Source: Hydractinia symbiolongicarpus (Eukaryota > Cnidaria > Hydrozoa > Anthoathecata > Hydractiniidae). From it: a stretch of DNA of 64,000 bases. The stretch covers positions 32,494,501-32,558,500 of the forward strand of contig NC_079879.1 in the NCBI RefSeq assembly GCF_029227915.1. The letters run 5' to 3'. The position numbers and the translations under genes were made by a program. Numbering within the stretch: the first letter of the stretch is position 1; every line of letters starts with the position of its first letter. The notes under the pieces were generated by a model. It searched no databases. It was not told where the DNA came from and worked only from the letters and a program-made list of their open reading frames with translations. Of this stretch, positions 10,608-23,503 are shown in pieces.

Positions 10608-13600
10608 TCCATCGCTTTTAACGATGGAACGATTGACTATGGGACTTAATTGAACTGATTTTAGACTTTGAACTTATAAATGTGATAAATGAGACAATTG
10701 GATCCCCAGAAGTAACATTCTTCTTAATTTGACATGATTGCTCGACTTCAGCTTTCACACTGGGCGCTGTGGTAGCGCTTTACTTAAAAATGTAGATAAA
10801 TAAGTCATTTTTTACTGTTGGACCAATCCTAACCGTTAGAGCGCGCTGAAGAAATAGAGACAGTTTGAAAAACTAAATTTCATTGACTTTCTAACGGTAT
10901 CAGTCCGTTTGAGTTACAACGGTTGCGTCACATTTTCGTACCAACTTATATTTAGCGATATGTTTCTGATATTACTAGGTTGCATCGCTTTTAACAGTGA
11001 AACGGCTGACAGTGGGATTTAATTGAACTGATTTTGGACTTTGACCTTATAAATGTGTTAAATGAGCCAATTGGACTCCAAGAAAGAACATTTTTCATAA
11101 TTTGACACGATTGTTGGAACTCAGCGATTACACTCGCCGCTGTGATAACGCTTTATTTAAAACTGTAGATAAATAAGTCACTTTTTACTGTGGAACCAAT
11201 CCTAGCCGTTAGCTCGCGCTGAAGAAGTAGAGAAAGTTTCAAGAACTACATTTCATTGTCTTTCTATCGGTATCAGTTTGTTTGAGTTTCAAGGGTTGTG
11301 TCACATATTCGTACCAACATGTATTTAGCGACATCTTTCTGATATTACTAGGTTCTATCGCTTTTAACAGTGAAACCCTTGACTGTGTGACTTAATTGAA
11401 CTGATTTTAGACTTTGAACTTGTAAATGTGATAAATGAGCCAATTCGACTCCAAGAAATAACATTCTTCTTAATTTGACATGATTGCTGGAACTCAGCGA
11501 TTACAATCGCCGCTGTGATAGCGCTTTATTTAAAACTGTAGATAAATAAGTCTTTTTTTACTGTGGAACCAATCCTAGCCGTTAGCTCGCGCTGAAGAAA
11601 TAGAGAAAGTTTCAAGAACTACATTTCATTGACTTTCTAACGGTATCAGTCCGTTTGAGTTACAACGGTTGCGTCACATATTCGTACCAACATGTATTTA
11701 GCGATACGTTTCTGAAGTTACTAGGTTACATCGCTTTTAACGGTGGAACGATTGACTATGGGACTTAATTGAACTGATTTTAGACTTTGAACTTATAAAT
11801 GTGATAAATGAGACAATTGGATCCCCAGAAGTAACATTCTTCTTAATTTGACATGATTGCTCGACTTCAGCCTTCACACTGGGCGCTGTGGTAGCGCTTT
11901 ACTTAAAAATGTAGATAAATAAGTCATTTTTTACTGTTGGACCAATCTTAACCATTAGAGCGCGCTGAAGAAATAGAGACAGTTTGAAAAACTAAATTTC
12001 ATTGACTTTCTAACGGTATCAGTCCGTTTGAGTTACAACGGTTGCGTCACATTTTCGTACCAACTTATATTTAGCGATATGTTTCTGATATTACTAGGTT
12101 GCATCGCTTTTAACAGTGAATTGGCTGACAGTGGGATTTAATTGAACTGATTTTGGACTTTGACCTTATAAATGTGTTAAATGAGCCAATTGGACTCCAA
12201 GAAAGAACATTTTTCATAATTTGACACGATTGTTGGAACTCAGCGATTACACTCGCCGCTGTGATAGCGCTTTATTTAAAACTGTAGATAAATAAGTCAC
12301 TTTTTACTGTGGAACCAATCCTAGCCGTTAGCTCGCGCTGAAGAAATAGAGAAGGTTTCAAGAACTACATTTCATTGTCTTTCTATCGGTATCAGTTTGT
12401 TTGAGTTTCAAGGGTTGTGTCACATATTCGTACCAACATGTATTTAGCGATATCTTTCTGATATTACTAGGTTCCATCGCTTTTAACAGTGAAACCATTG
12501 ACTGTGTGACTTAATTGAACTGATTTTAGACTTTGAACTTATAAATGTGATAAATGAGACAATTGGAGGCCCAGATGTAACATTCTTCTTAATTTGAAAT
12601 GATTGCTCGACTTCAGCTTTTACACTGGGCGCTGTGGTAGCGCTTTACTTAAAAATGTAGATAAATAAGTCATTTTTAACTGTGGGACCAATCCTAGCCG
12701 TTAGCGCACGCTGAAGAAATAGAGAAAGTTTCTAAAACTACATTTCATTGACTTTCTAACGGTATCAGTCCGTTTGAGTTACAACGGTTGCGTCATATAT
12801 TCGTATCAACATGTATTTAGCGATATGTTTCTGATATTACTAGGTTGCATTGCTTTTAACGGCGAAACGATTGACTGTGGGACTTAATTGAACTGATTTT
12901 GGACTTTGCCTTGTTAATGTGATAAATGAGCCAATTCGACTCCAAGAAATAACATTCTTCTTAATTTGACATGATTGCTGGAACTCAGCGATTACACTCG
13001 CCGCTGTGATAGCGCTTTATTTAAAACTGTAGATAAATAAGTCACTTTTTACTGTGGAACCAATCCTAGCCGTTAGCTCGCGCTGAAGAAATAGAGAAAG
13101 TTTCAAGAACTACATTTCATTGTGTTTCTATCGGTATCAGTTTGTTTGAGTTTCAAGGGTTGTGTCACATATTCGTACCAACATGTATTTAGCAATATCT
13201 TTCTGATATTACTAGGTTCCATCGCTTTTAACAGTGAAACCATTGACTGTGTGACTTAATTGAACTGATTTTAGACTTTGAACTTATAAATGTGATAAAT
13301 GAGACAATTGGATCCCAAGAAATAACATTCTTCTTAATTTGACATGATTGCTCGACTTCAGCTATTACACTGGGCTCTGTGGTAGTGCTTTATTTAAAAG
13401 TGTAGATAAATAAGTCATTTTTAACTGTGCGACCAATCCTAGCCGTTAGCGCACGCTGAAGAAATAGAGAAAGTTTTTAAAACTACATTTTATTGACTTT
13501 CTAACGGTATCAGTCCGTTTGAGTTACAACGGTTGCGTCATATATTCGTATCAACATGTATTTAACGATATGTTTCTGATATTACTAGGTTGTATTGCTT

Positions 13601-14799
13601 TTAACGGCGAAACGATTGACTGTGGGACTTAATTGAACTGATTTTGGACTTTGACCTTGTTAATGTGATAAATGAGCCAATTCGACTCCAAGAAATAACA
13701 TTCTTCTTAATTTGACATGATTGCTGGAACTCAGCAATAACGCTGGACGCTGTGATAGTGCTTTAATTAAAAGTGTAGATGAATAAGTCATTTTTTACTG
13801 TGGGACAAATCCTAGCCGTTAGCGCGCGCTGACGAAACAGGATCAGTTTCAAAAGCTACCTTTCATTGACTTACTAACGGTCTCAGTCCGTTTCACCTAC
13901 AACGGTTGCGTCACCTATATGTACCAACATGTATTTAGCGATATTTTTCTGATATTACGAGGTTGCATTGCTTTTAACGGTTAAACGATTGACTGTGGGA
14001 CTTAATTGAAATGATTTTGGACTTTGACCTTTTTAATGTGTTAAATGAGCCAACTCGACTCCAAGAAATAACATTCTTCTTATTTTGACATGATTGCAGT
14101 AACTCAGCGATAACAATGGCCGCTGTGGTAGTGCTTTATTTAAAAGTGTAGATAAATAAGTCAGTTTTAACTGTGGTAGCAATCCTAGCCGTTAGCGCGC
14201 GCTGAAGAAACAGAGAAAGTTTCGAAAACTACATTTCATTGACTTTCTAACGGTATCAGTCCGTTTGAGTTACAACGGTTGCGTCATATATTCGTATCAA
14301 CATGTATTTAGCGATATGTTTCTGATATTACTAGGTTGCATTGCTTTTAACGGCGAAACGATTGACTGTGGGACTTAATTGAACTGATTTTGGACTTTGA
14401 CCTTGTTAATGTGATAAATGAGCCAATTCGACTCCAAGAAATGAAATTCTTCTTAATTTGACATGATTGCTGGAACTCAGCGATTACACTCGCCGCTGTG
14501 ATAGCGCTTTATTTAAAACTGTAGATAAATAAGTCACTTTTTACTGTGGAACCAATCCTAGCCGTTAGCGCGCGCTGAAGAAACAGAGAAAGTTTCGAAA
14601 ACTACATTTCATTGACTTTCTAACGGTATCAGTCCGTTTGAGTTACAACGGTTGCGTCACATATTCGCACCAACATGTGTTTAGCGATATGTTTCTGATA
14701 TCACTAGATTCCATCGCTTTTAACAGTGAAACGATTGACTGTGTGACTTAATTGAACTGATTTTAGACTTCAAACTTATAAATGTGATAAATGAGACAA
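10608..14799 (+). repeat. Long block duplication, copy 2 (about 11 monomers)
   Basis: This is the partner of about 3150-7714. It carries the same ordered private variants but lacks one monomer: at about 11410-11430 the sequence passes from ACTTTGAACTT (as near 3955) straight to GTAAATGTGATAAATGAG (as at 4337), which makes a hybrid monomer. Small later differences include TTTGCC for TTTGACC near 12905 and TGTGCGACC near 13427. The end near 14799 is marked by TTGGACCCC against TTCGACTCC in copy 1. The two copies are not adjacent; the 3-mer duplication at 7.9-10.15 kb lies between them. Confidence 0.9.
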
Positions 14800-15880
14800 T
14801 TGGACCCCAAGAAATAACATTCTTCTTAATTTGACATGATTGCTCGTCTTCAGCTTTTACACTGTGAGCTGTGGTAGCGCTTTACTTAAAAATGTAGATA
14901 AATAAGTCATTTTTAACTGTGGGACCAATCCTAGCCGTTAGCGCACGCTGAAGAAATAGAGAAAGTTTCTAAAACTACATTTCATTGACTTTCTAACGGT
15001 ATCAGTCCGTTTGAGTTACAACGGTTGCGTCATATATTCGTATCAACATGTATTTAGCGATATGTTTCTGATATTACTAGGTTGCATTGCTTTTAACGGC
15101 GAAACGATTGACTGTGGGACTTAATTGAACTGATTTTGGACTTCGACCTTGTTAATGTGTTAAATGAGCCAATTCGACTCCAAGAAATAACATTCTTCCT
15201 AATTTGACATGATTGCTGGAACTCAGTGATAACACTGGCCGCTGTGATAGCGCTTTATTTAAAAGTGTAGATGAATAAGTCATTTTTTACTGCGGGACAA
15301 ATCCTAGCCGTTAGCGCGCGCTGACGAAATAGGATCAGTTTCAAAAGCTACATTTCATTGACTTACTAACGGTGTCAGTCCGTTTCACTTGCAACGGTTG
15401 CGTCAACAATTCGTATCAACATGTACTTAGCGATATTTTTCTGATATTGCTAGTTTGCATCGCTTTTAACAGTTAAACGATTGACTGTGTGACTTAATTG
15501 AACTGATTTTAGACTTTGAACTTATAAATGTGATAAATGAGACAATTGGATCCCCAGAAGTAACATTCTTCTTAATTTGACATGATTGCTCGACTTCAGC
15601 TTTCACACTGGGCGCTGTGGTAGCGCTTTACTTAAAAATGTAGATAAATAAGTCATTTTTTACTGTGGGACCAATCCTAACCGTTAGAGCGCGCTGAAGA
15701 AATAGAGACAGTTTGAAAAACTACATTTTATTGACTTTCTAACGGTATCAGTCCGTTTGAGTTACAACGGTTGCGTCACATTATCGTACCAACTTATATT
15801 TAGCGATAAGTTTCTGATATTACTAGGTTGCATCGCTTTTAACAGCGAAACGACTGACTGTGGGATTTAATTGAACTGAT
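14800..15880 (+). repeat. Unsorted satellite monomers between duplicated blocks
   Basis: About three monomers of mixed type. One, near 14920-15290, is class A with GCACGCTGAAG. The next, starting near 15291, carries class E words (GACGAAATAGG, CATGTACTTAGCG) and the rare TTTCACTTGCAACGG and GTCAACAATTCG. The next starts near 15663 and is class C-like. I see no duplication of this exact trio elsewhere in the window and nothing other than satellite. Confidence 0.75.
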
Positions 15881-18135
15881 TTTGGACTTTGACCTTATAA
15901 ATGTGTTAAATGAGCCAATTGGAATCCAAGAAAGAACATTTTTCATAATTTGACACGATTGTTGGAACTCAGCGATTAGACTCGCCGCTGTGATAGCGCT
16001 TTATTTAAAACTGTAGATAAATAAGTCATTTTTTACTGTGGAACCAATCCTAGCCGTTAGCTCGCGCTGAAGAAATAGAGAAAGTCTCAAGAACTACATT
16101 TCATTGTCTTTCTAACGGTATCAGTTTGTTTGAGTTTCAAGGGTTGTGTCACATATTCGTACCAACATGTATTTAGCGATATGTTTCTGATATTACGAGG
16201 TTGCATTGCTTTTAACGGTTAAACGATTGACTGTGGGACTTAATTGAAATGATTTTGAACTTTGACCTTATAAATGTGTTAAATGAGCCAATTGGACTCC
16301 AAGAAAGAACATTTTTCATAATTTGACACGATTGTTGGAACTCAGCGATTAGACTCGCCGCTGTGATAGCGCTTTATTTAAAACTGTAGATAAATAAGTC
16401 ATTTTTTTACAGTGGAACCAATCCTAGCCGTTAGCTCGCGCTGAAGAAATAGAGAAAGTTTCAAGAACTACATTTCATTGTCTTTCTAACGGTATCAGTT
16501 TGTTTGAGTTTAAAGGGTTGTGTCACATATTCGTACCAACATGTATTTAGCGATATCTTTCTGATATTACTAGGTTCCATCGCTTTTAACAGTGAAACGA
16601 TTGACTGTGTGACTTTATTGAACTGATTTTAGACTTTGAACTTATAAATGTGATAAATGAGACAATTGGACCCCAAGAAATAACTTTCTTCTTAATTTGA
16701 CATGATTGCTCGACTTCAGCTATTACACTGGGCTCTGTGGTGGTGCTTTATTTAAAAGTGTAGATAAATAAGTCAATTTTAACTATGGGACCAATCCTAG
16801 CCGTTAGCGCGCGCTGAAGAAATAGAGAAAGTTTCGAAAACTACATTTCATTGACTTTCTAACGGTATCAGTCCGTTTGAGTTAAAACGGTTGCGTCATA
16901 TATTCGTATCAACATGTATTTAGCGATATGTTTCTGATATTACGAGGTTGCATTGCTTTTAACGGTTTAACGATTGACTGTGGGACTTAATTGAAATGAT
17001 TTTGGACTTTGACCTTATAAATGTGTTAAATGAGCCAATTGGACTCCAAGAAAGAACATTTTTCATAATTTGACACGATTGTTGGAACTCAGCGATTAGA
17101 CTCGCCGCTGTGATAGCGCTTTATTTAAAACTGTAGATAAATAAGTCATTTTTTACTGTGGAACCAATCCTAGCCGTTAGCTCGCGCTGAAGAAATAGAG
17201 AAAGTCTCAAGAACTACATTTCATTGTCTTTCTAACGGTATCAGTTTGTTTGAGTTTCAAGGGTTGTGTCACATATTCGTACCAACATGTATTTAGCGAT
17301 ATGTTTCTGATATTACGAGGTTGCATTGCTTTTAACGGTTAAACGATTGACTGTGGGACTTAATTGAAATGATTTTGAACTTTGACCTTATAAATGTGTT
17401 AAATGAGCCAATTGGACTCCAAGAAAGAACATTTTTCATAATTTGACACGATTGTTGGAACTCAGCGATTAGACTCGCCGCTGTGATAGCGCTTTATTTA
17501 AAACTGTAGATAAATAAGTCATTTTTTTACAGTGGAACCAATCCTAGCCGTTAGCTCGCGCTGAAGAAATAGAGAAAGTTTCAAGAACTACATTTCATTG
17601 TCTTTCTAACGGTATCAGTTTGTTTGAGTTTAAAGGGTTGTGTCACATATTCGTACCAACATGTATTTAGCGATATCTTTCTGATATTACTAGGTTCCAT
17701 CGCTTTTAACAGTGAAACGATTGACTGTGTGACTTTATTGAACTGATTTTAGACTTTGAACTTATAAATGTGATAAATGAGACAATTGGACCCCAAGAAA
17801 TAACTTTCTTCTTAATTTGACATGATTGCTCGACTTCAGCTATTACACTGGGCTCTGTGGTGGTGCTTTATTTAAAAGTGTAGATAAATAAGTCAATTTT
17901 AACTATGGGACCAATCCTAGCCGTTAGCGCGCGCTGAAGAAATAGAGAAAGTTTCGAAAACTACATTTCATTGACTTTCTAACGGTATCAGTCCGTTTGA
18001 GTTAAAACGGTTGCGTCATATATTCGTATCAACATGTATTTAGCGATATGTTTCTGATATTACGAGGTTGCATTGCTTTTAACGGTTTAACGATTGACTG
18101 TGGGACTTAATTGAAATGATTTTGGACTTTGACCT
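15881..18135 (+). repeat. Tandem duplication of a 3-monomer unit (1120 bp)
   Basis: Unit 1 is about 15881-17000 and unit 2 about 17001-18120, with shared sequence running to about 18135. Offset 1120 is set by TTGCATTGCTTTTAACGG at 16201 and 17321. Both units share AGCGATTAGACTCGCC, GAAAGTCTCAAGAAC, a seven-T run before ACAGTGG, GAGTTTAAAGGG, GACTTTATTGAAC, TGTGGTGGTGC and AACTATGGGACC. Within each unit, class C-type 3' halves are joined to class D-type 5' halves. Apart from GGAATCCAAG against GGACTCCAAG at the left edge I noticed no difference. The unit is 1 bp longer than 3 x 373. Confidence 0.93.
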
Positions 18136-19411
18136 TGTTAATGTGTTAAATGAGCCAATTCGACTGCAAGAAATAACATTCTTCATAATTTGACACGATT
18201 GTTGGAACTCAGCGATTACACTGGCCGCTGTGATAGCGCTTTATTTAAAACTGTAGATAAATAAGTCATTTTTTACTGTGGAACCAATCCTGGCCGTTAG
18301 CTCGCGCTGAAGAAATAGAGAAAGTTTCAAGAACTACATTTCATTGTCTTTCTAACGGTATCAGTTTGTTTGAGTTTCAAGGGTTGTGTCACATATTCGT
18401 ATCAACATGTATTTAGCGATATGTTTCTGATATTACTAGGTTCCATCGCTTTTAACAGTGAAACGATTGACTGTGGGACTTAATTGAACTGATTTTGGAC
18501 TTTGACCTTGTTAATGTAATAAATCAGCCAATTCGCCTCCAAGAAATAACATTCTTCTTAATTTGACATGATTGCTGTAACTCAGCGATAACACTGGCCG
18601 CTGTGATAGCGCTTTATTTAAAAGTGTAGATGAATAAGTCATTTTTTACTCTGGGACAAATCCTAGCCGTTAGCGCGCGCTGACGAAATAGGATCAGTTT
18701 CAAAAGCTACATTTCATTGACTTACTAACGGTGTCAGTCCGTTTCACTTACAACGGTTGCGTCACCTATTCCTACCAACATGTACTTAGCGATATTTTTC
18801 TGATATTACAAGTTTGCATCGCTTTTAACAGTGAAACGATTGACTGTGCGACTTACTTGAACTGATTTTAGACTTCAAACTTATAAATGTGATAAATGAG
18901 ACAATTGGACCCCAAGAAATAACATTCTTCTTAATTTGACATGATTGCTCGACTTCAGCTATTACACTGGGTTCTGTGGTAGTGCTTTATTTAAAAGTGT
19001 AGATAAATAAGTCAGTTTTAACTGTGGGACCAATCCTAGCCGTTAGCATGCGCTGAAGAAATAGAGAAAGTTTCGAAAACTACATTTCATTGACTTTCTA
19101 ACGGTATCAGTCCGTTTGAGTTACAACGGTTGCGTCACATATTCGTACCAACATGTATTTAGCGATATGTTTCTGATGTTACTAGGTTGCATCGCTTTTA
19201 ACAGTGAAAAGATTGACTGTGGGACTACATTGAACTGAATTTGGACTTTGACCTTATTAATGTGATAAATGAGCCAATTCGACTCCAAGAAATATCATTC
19301 TTCCTAATTTTACATGATTACTGTAACTCAGCGATTACACTAGTCCGTGTGATAGCGCTTTATTTAAAAGTGTAGATGAATAAGTAATTTTTTACTGTGG
19401 GACAAATTCTA
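18136..19411 (+). repeat. Transition from the class A/C/D zone to the class E/F/G zone
   Basis: Roughly three and a half monomers. A class D copy with CCTGGCCGTTAG starts near 18278. A class E copy follows near 18650 (GACGAAATAGG, TTTCACTTACAACGG, CATGTACTTAGCG), then a class A copy near 19024 with GTTAGCATGCGC. From here on classes E, F, G and I replace C and D until about 38 kb. The region is satellite throughout. Confidence 0.75.
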
Positions 19412-20905
19412 GCCGTTAGCGCGCGCTGACAAAGTAGAATCAGTTTCAAAAACTACATCTCATTGACTTACTAACGGTATCAGTCCGTTTCACCAACAAC
19501 GGCTGCGTCACCTATTTGTACCAACATGTATTTAGCGATATGTTTCTGATATTACGAGGTTGCATTGCTTTTAACGGTGAAACGATTGACTGTGTGACTT
19601 AATTGAACTGATTTTAGACTTCAAACATATAAATGTGATAAATGAGACAATTGGACCCCAAGAAATAACATTCTTCTTAATTTGACATGATTGCTCGACT
19701 TCAGCTATTACACTGGGCTCTGTGGTAGTGCTTTATTTAAAAGTGTAGATAAATAAGTCAGTTTTAACTGTGGGACCAATCCTAGCCGTTAGCTCGCGCT
19801 AAAGAAATAGAGACTGTTTGGAAAACTACATTTCATTGAATTTCTAACGGGATCAGTCCGTTTGAGTTACAACGGTTGCGTCACATATTCGTACGAACAT
19901 GTATTTAGCGATATGTTTCTGATAATACTAGGTTGCATTGCTTTTAACGGTGAAACGATTGACTGTGGGATTTAATTGAACTGATTTTGGACTTTGACCT
20001 TGTTAATGTGATAAATGAACCAATTCGACTCCAAGAAATAACCTTCTTCTTAATTTGACATGATTTCTGTAACTCAGCGATAACACTGGCCGCTGTGATA
20101 GCCCTTTATTTAAAAGTGTAGATGAATAAGTCATTTTTTACTGTGGGACAAATCCTAGCCGTTAGCGCGCGCTGACAAAGTAGAATCAGTTTCAAAAACT
20201 AAATCTCAATGACTTACTAACGGTATCAGTCCGTTTCACCAACAACGGCTGCGTCACCTATTTGTACCAACATGTATTTAGCGATATGTTTCTGATATTA
20301 CGAGGTTGCATTGCTTTTAACGGTGAAACGATTGACTGTGTGACTTAATTGAACTGATTTTAGACTTCAAACTTATAAATGTGATAAATGAGACAATTGG
20401 ACCCCAAGAAATAACATTCTTCTTAATTTGACATGATTGCTCGACTTCAGCTATTACACTGGGCTCTGTGGTAGTGCTTTATTTAAAAGTGTAGATAAAT
20501 AAGTCAGTTTTAACTGTGGGACCAATCCTAGCCGTTAGAGCGCGCTGAAGAAATAGAGACTGTTTGGAAAACTACATTTCATTGAATTTCTAACGGTATC
20601 AGTCCGTTTGAGTTACAACGGTTGCGTCACATATTCGTACGAACATGTATTTAGCGATATGTTTCTGATAATACTAGGTTGCATTGCTTTTAACGGTGAA
20701 ACGATTGACTGTGGGATTTAATTGAACTGATTTTGGACTTTGACCTTGTTAATGTGATAAATGAGCCAATTCGACTCCAAGAAATAACCTTCTTCTTAAT
20801 TTGACATGATTTCTGTAACTCAGCGATAACACTGGCCGCTGTGATAGCCTTTTATTTAAAAGTGTAGATGAATAAGTCATTTTTTACTGTGGGACAAATC
20901 CTAGC
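19412..20905 (+). repeat. Tandem duplication of a 2-monomer unit F-G (746 bp)
   Basis: Unit 1 is about 19412-20157 and unit 2 about 20158-20905. CAGTTTCAAAAACTA is at 19441 and 20187, offset 746. Each unit is a class F monomer (GACAAAGTAGAATCAG, CACCAACAACGGCTGCG) followed by a class G monomer (GAGACTGTTTGGAAAAC, GTACGAACATG, GATAATACTAGG). Differences include GCTCGCGCTAAAG near 19793 against GAGCGCGCTGAAG near 20538. The unit overlaps the start of the 7-mer duplication at 20653. Confidence 0.88.
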
Positions 20906-23262
20906 CGTTAGCGCGCGCTGACGAAATAGGATCAGTTTCAAAAGCTACATTTCATTGACTTACTAACGGTGTCATTCCGTTTCACTTACAACGGTTGCGT
21001 CACCTATTCGTACCAACATGTACTTAGCGATATTTTTCTGATATTACTAGTTTGCATCGCTTTTAACAGTTAAACGATTGACTGTGTGACTTAATTGAAA
21101 TGATTTTGAACATTGACCTTATATATGTGATAAATGAGCCTATTGGACTCCAAGAAATAACATTCTTCTTAATTTTACATGATTGGTCGACTTCAGCTTT
21201 TACACTGGTCTCTGTGGTAGTGCTTTATTTAAAAGTGTAGATAAGTAAGTCAGTTTTAACTGTGGGACCAATCCTAGCCGTTAGCGCGCGCTGCGGAAAT
21301 AGAGAAAGTTTCGAAAACTACATTTCATTGACTTTCTGACGGCATCAGTCCGTTTGAATTACAACGGTTGCGTCACATATTCGTACCAACATGTATTTAG
21401 CGATATGTTTCTGATGTTACTAGGTTGCATCGCTTTTAACAGTGAAAAGATTGACTGTGGGACTTAATTGAACTGATTTTGGACTTTGACCTTATTAATG
21501 TGATAAATGAGCCAATTCGACTCCAAGAAATATCATTCTTCCTAATTTGACATGATTGCTGTAACTCAGCGATTACACTAGTCCGTGTGATAGCGCTTTA
21601 TTTAAAAGTGTAGATGAATAAGTAATTTTTTATTGTGGGACAAATTCTAGCCGTTAGCGCGCGCTGACAAAGTAGAATCAGTTTCAAAAACTAAATCTCA
21701 TTGACTTACTAACGGTATCAGTCCGTTTCACCAACAATGGCTGCGTCACCTATTTGTACCAACATGTATTTAGCGATATGTTTCTGATTTTACGAGGTTG
21801 CATTGCTTTTAACGGTAAAACGATTGACTGTGTGACTTAATTGAACTGATTTTAGACTTCAAACTTATAAATGTGATAAATGAGACAATTGGACCCCAAG
21901 AAATAACATTCTTCTTAATTTGACATGATTGCTCGACTTCAGCTATTACACTGGGCTCGGTGGTAGTGCTTTATTTAAAAGTGTAGATAAATAAGTCAGT
22001 TTTAACTGTGGGACCAATCCTAGCCGTTAGCGCGCGCTGAAGAAATAGAGACTGTTTGGAAAACTACATTTCATTGAATTTCTAACGGTATCAGTCCGTT
22101 TGAGTTACAACGGTTGCGTCACATATTCGTACGAACATGTATTTAGCGATATGTTTCTGATAATACTAGGTTGCATTGCTTTTAACGGTGAAACGATTGA
22201 CTGTGGGATTTAATTGAACTGATTTTGGACTTTGACCTTGTTAATGTGATAAATGAGCCAATTCGACTCCAAGAAATAACCTTCTTCTTAATTTGACATG
22301 ATATCTGTAACTCAGCGATAACACTGGCTGCTGTGATAGCCCTTTATTTAAAAGTGTAGATGAATAATTCATTTTTTACTGTGGGACAAATCCTAGCCGT
22401 TAGCGCGCCCTGACGAAATAGGATCAGTTTCAAAAGCTACATTTCATTGACTTATTAACGGTGTCAGTCCGTTTCACTTACAACAGTTGCGTCACCTATT
22501 CGTACCAACATGTACTTAGCGACATTTTTCTGATATTACTAGTTTGCATCGCTTTTAACAGTTAAACGATTGACTGTGTGACTTAATTGAACTGAATTTG
22601 AACATTGACCTTATATATGTGATAAATGAGCCTATTGGACTCCAAGAAATAACATTCTTCTTAATTTTACATGATTGCTCGACTTCAGCTTTTACACTGG
22701 GCTCTGTGGTAGTGCTTTATTTAAAAGTGTAGATAAGTAAGTCAGTTTTAACTGTGGGACCAATCCTAGCCGTTAGCGCGCGCTGCAGAAATAGAGAAAG
22801 TTTCGAAAACTACATTTCATTGACTTTCTAACGGCATCAGTCCGTTTGAGTTACAACGGTTGCGTCACATATTCGTACCAACATGTATTTAGCGATATGT
22901 TTCTGATGTTACTAGGTTGCATCGCCTAAACAGTGAAAAGATTGAATGTGGGACTTAGTTGAACTGATTTTGGACTTTGACCTTATATATGTGATAAATG
23001 AGCCTGTTGGACTCCAAGAAATAACATTCTTCTCAATTTGACATGATTGCTGTAACTCAGCGATTACACTAGTCCGTGTGATAGCGCTTAATTTAAAAGT
23101 GTAGATGAATAAGTAATTTTTTACTGTGGGACAAATTCTAGCCGTTAGCGCGCGCTGACGAAGTAGAATCAGTTTCAAAAACTACATCTCATTGACTTAC
23201 TAACGGTATCAGTCCGTTTCACCAATAACGGTTGCGTCACCTATTTGTACCAACATGTATTT
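20653..23262 (+). repeat. 7-monomer tandem duplication, unit 1 (2610 bp)
   Basis: Private words repeat at offset 2609-2610: GTTTCTGATAATACTAGG at 20661 and 23271; ACTTTCTGACGGC at 21331 and 23941; CTGCAGAAATAGAG at about 22783 and 25393. The class order after the junction is E, I, F, G, E, I and then an F monomer. The unit is a 4-mer (E-I-F-G) plus a 3-mer (E-I-F). At its end the F monomer switches to the 3' part of a G monomer across the shared word TATTTAGCGATATGTTTCTG, which is the crossover signature. Confidence 0.9.
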
Positions 23263-23503
23263 AGCGATATGTTTCTGATAATACTAGGTTGCATTGCTTT
23301 TAACGGTGAAACGATTGACTGTGGGATTTAATTGAACTGATTTTGGACTTTGACCTTGTTAATGTGATAAATGAGCCAATTCGACTCCAAGAAATAACCT
23401 TCTTCTTAATTTGACATGATTTCTGTAACTCAGCGATAACACTGGCCGCTGTGATAGCCCTTTATTTAAAAGTGTAGATGAATAAGTCATTTTTTACTGT
23501 GGG
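23131..23503 (+). repeat. F/G hybrid monomer at a duplication junction
   Basis: The 5' part is class F (GACGAAGTAGAATCAG, CATCTCATTGAC, CACCAATAACGG, CTATTTGTACCAAC). The 3' part from about 23275 is class G (GATAATACTAGG, ACTGTGGGATTTAATTG, ACCTTCTTC, GATTTCTGTAACTC). The equivalent monomers that follow later units (for example near 25742) stay class F past this point, with GATATTACGAGG. The hybrid therefore marks unequal exchange between F and G inside a word they share. Confidence 0.85.

Noticed and set aside
22912-23178. Minus-strand open frame of 88 codons, with 83-codon sister frames at 25536-25787, 27027-27278, 29264-29515 and 40442-40693
   Set aside because: All five lie at the same place in class I monomers running into class F, spaced by whole-monomer multiples (2609, 1491, 2237, 11178 bp). 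They were copied with the satellite. The stop depends only on CCTTAAC or CCTAAAC, the translation has no recognisable domain, and it ends wherever the next class changes frame. Their conservation is that of the DNA repeat.
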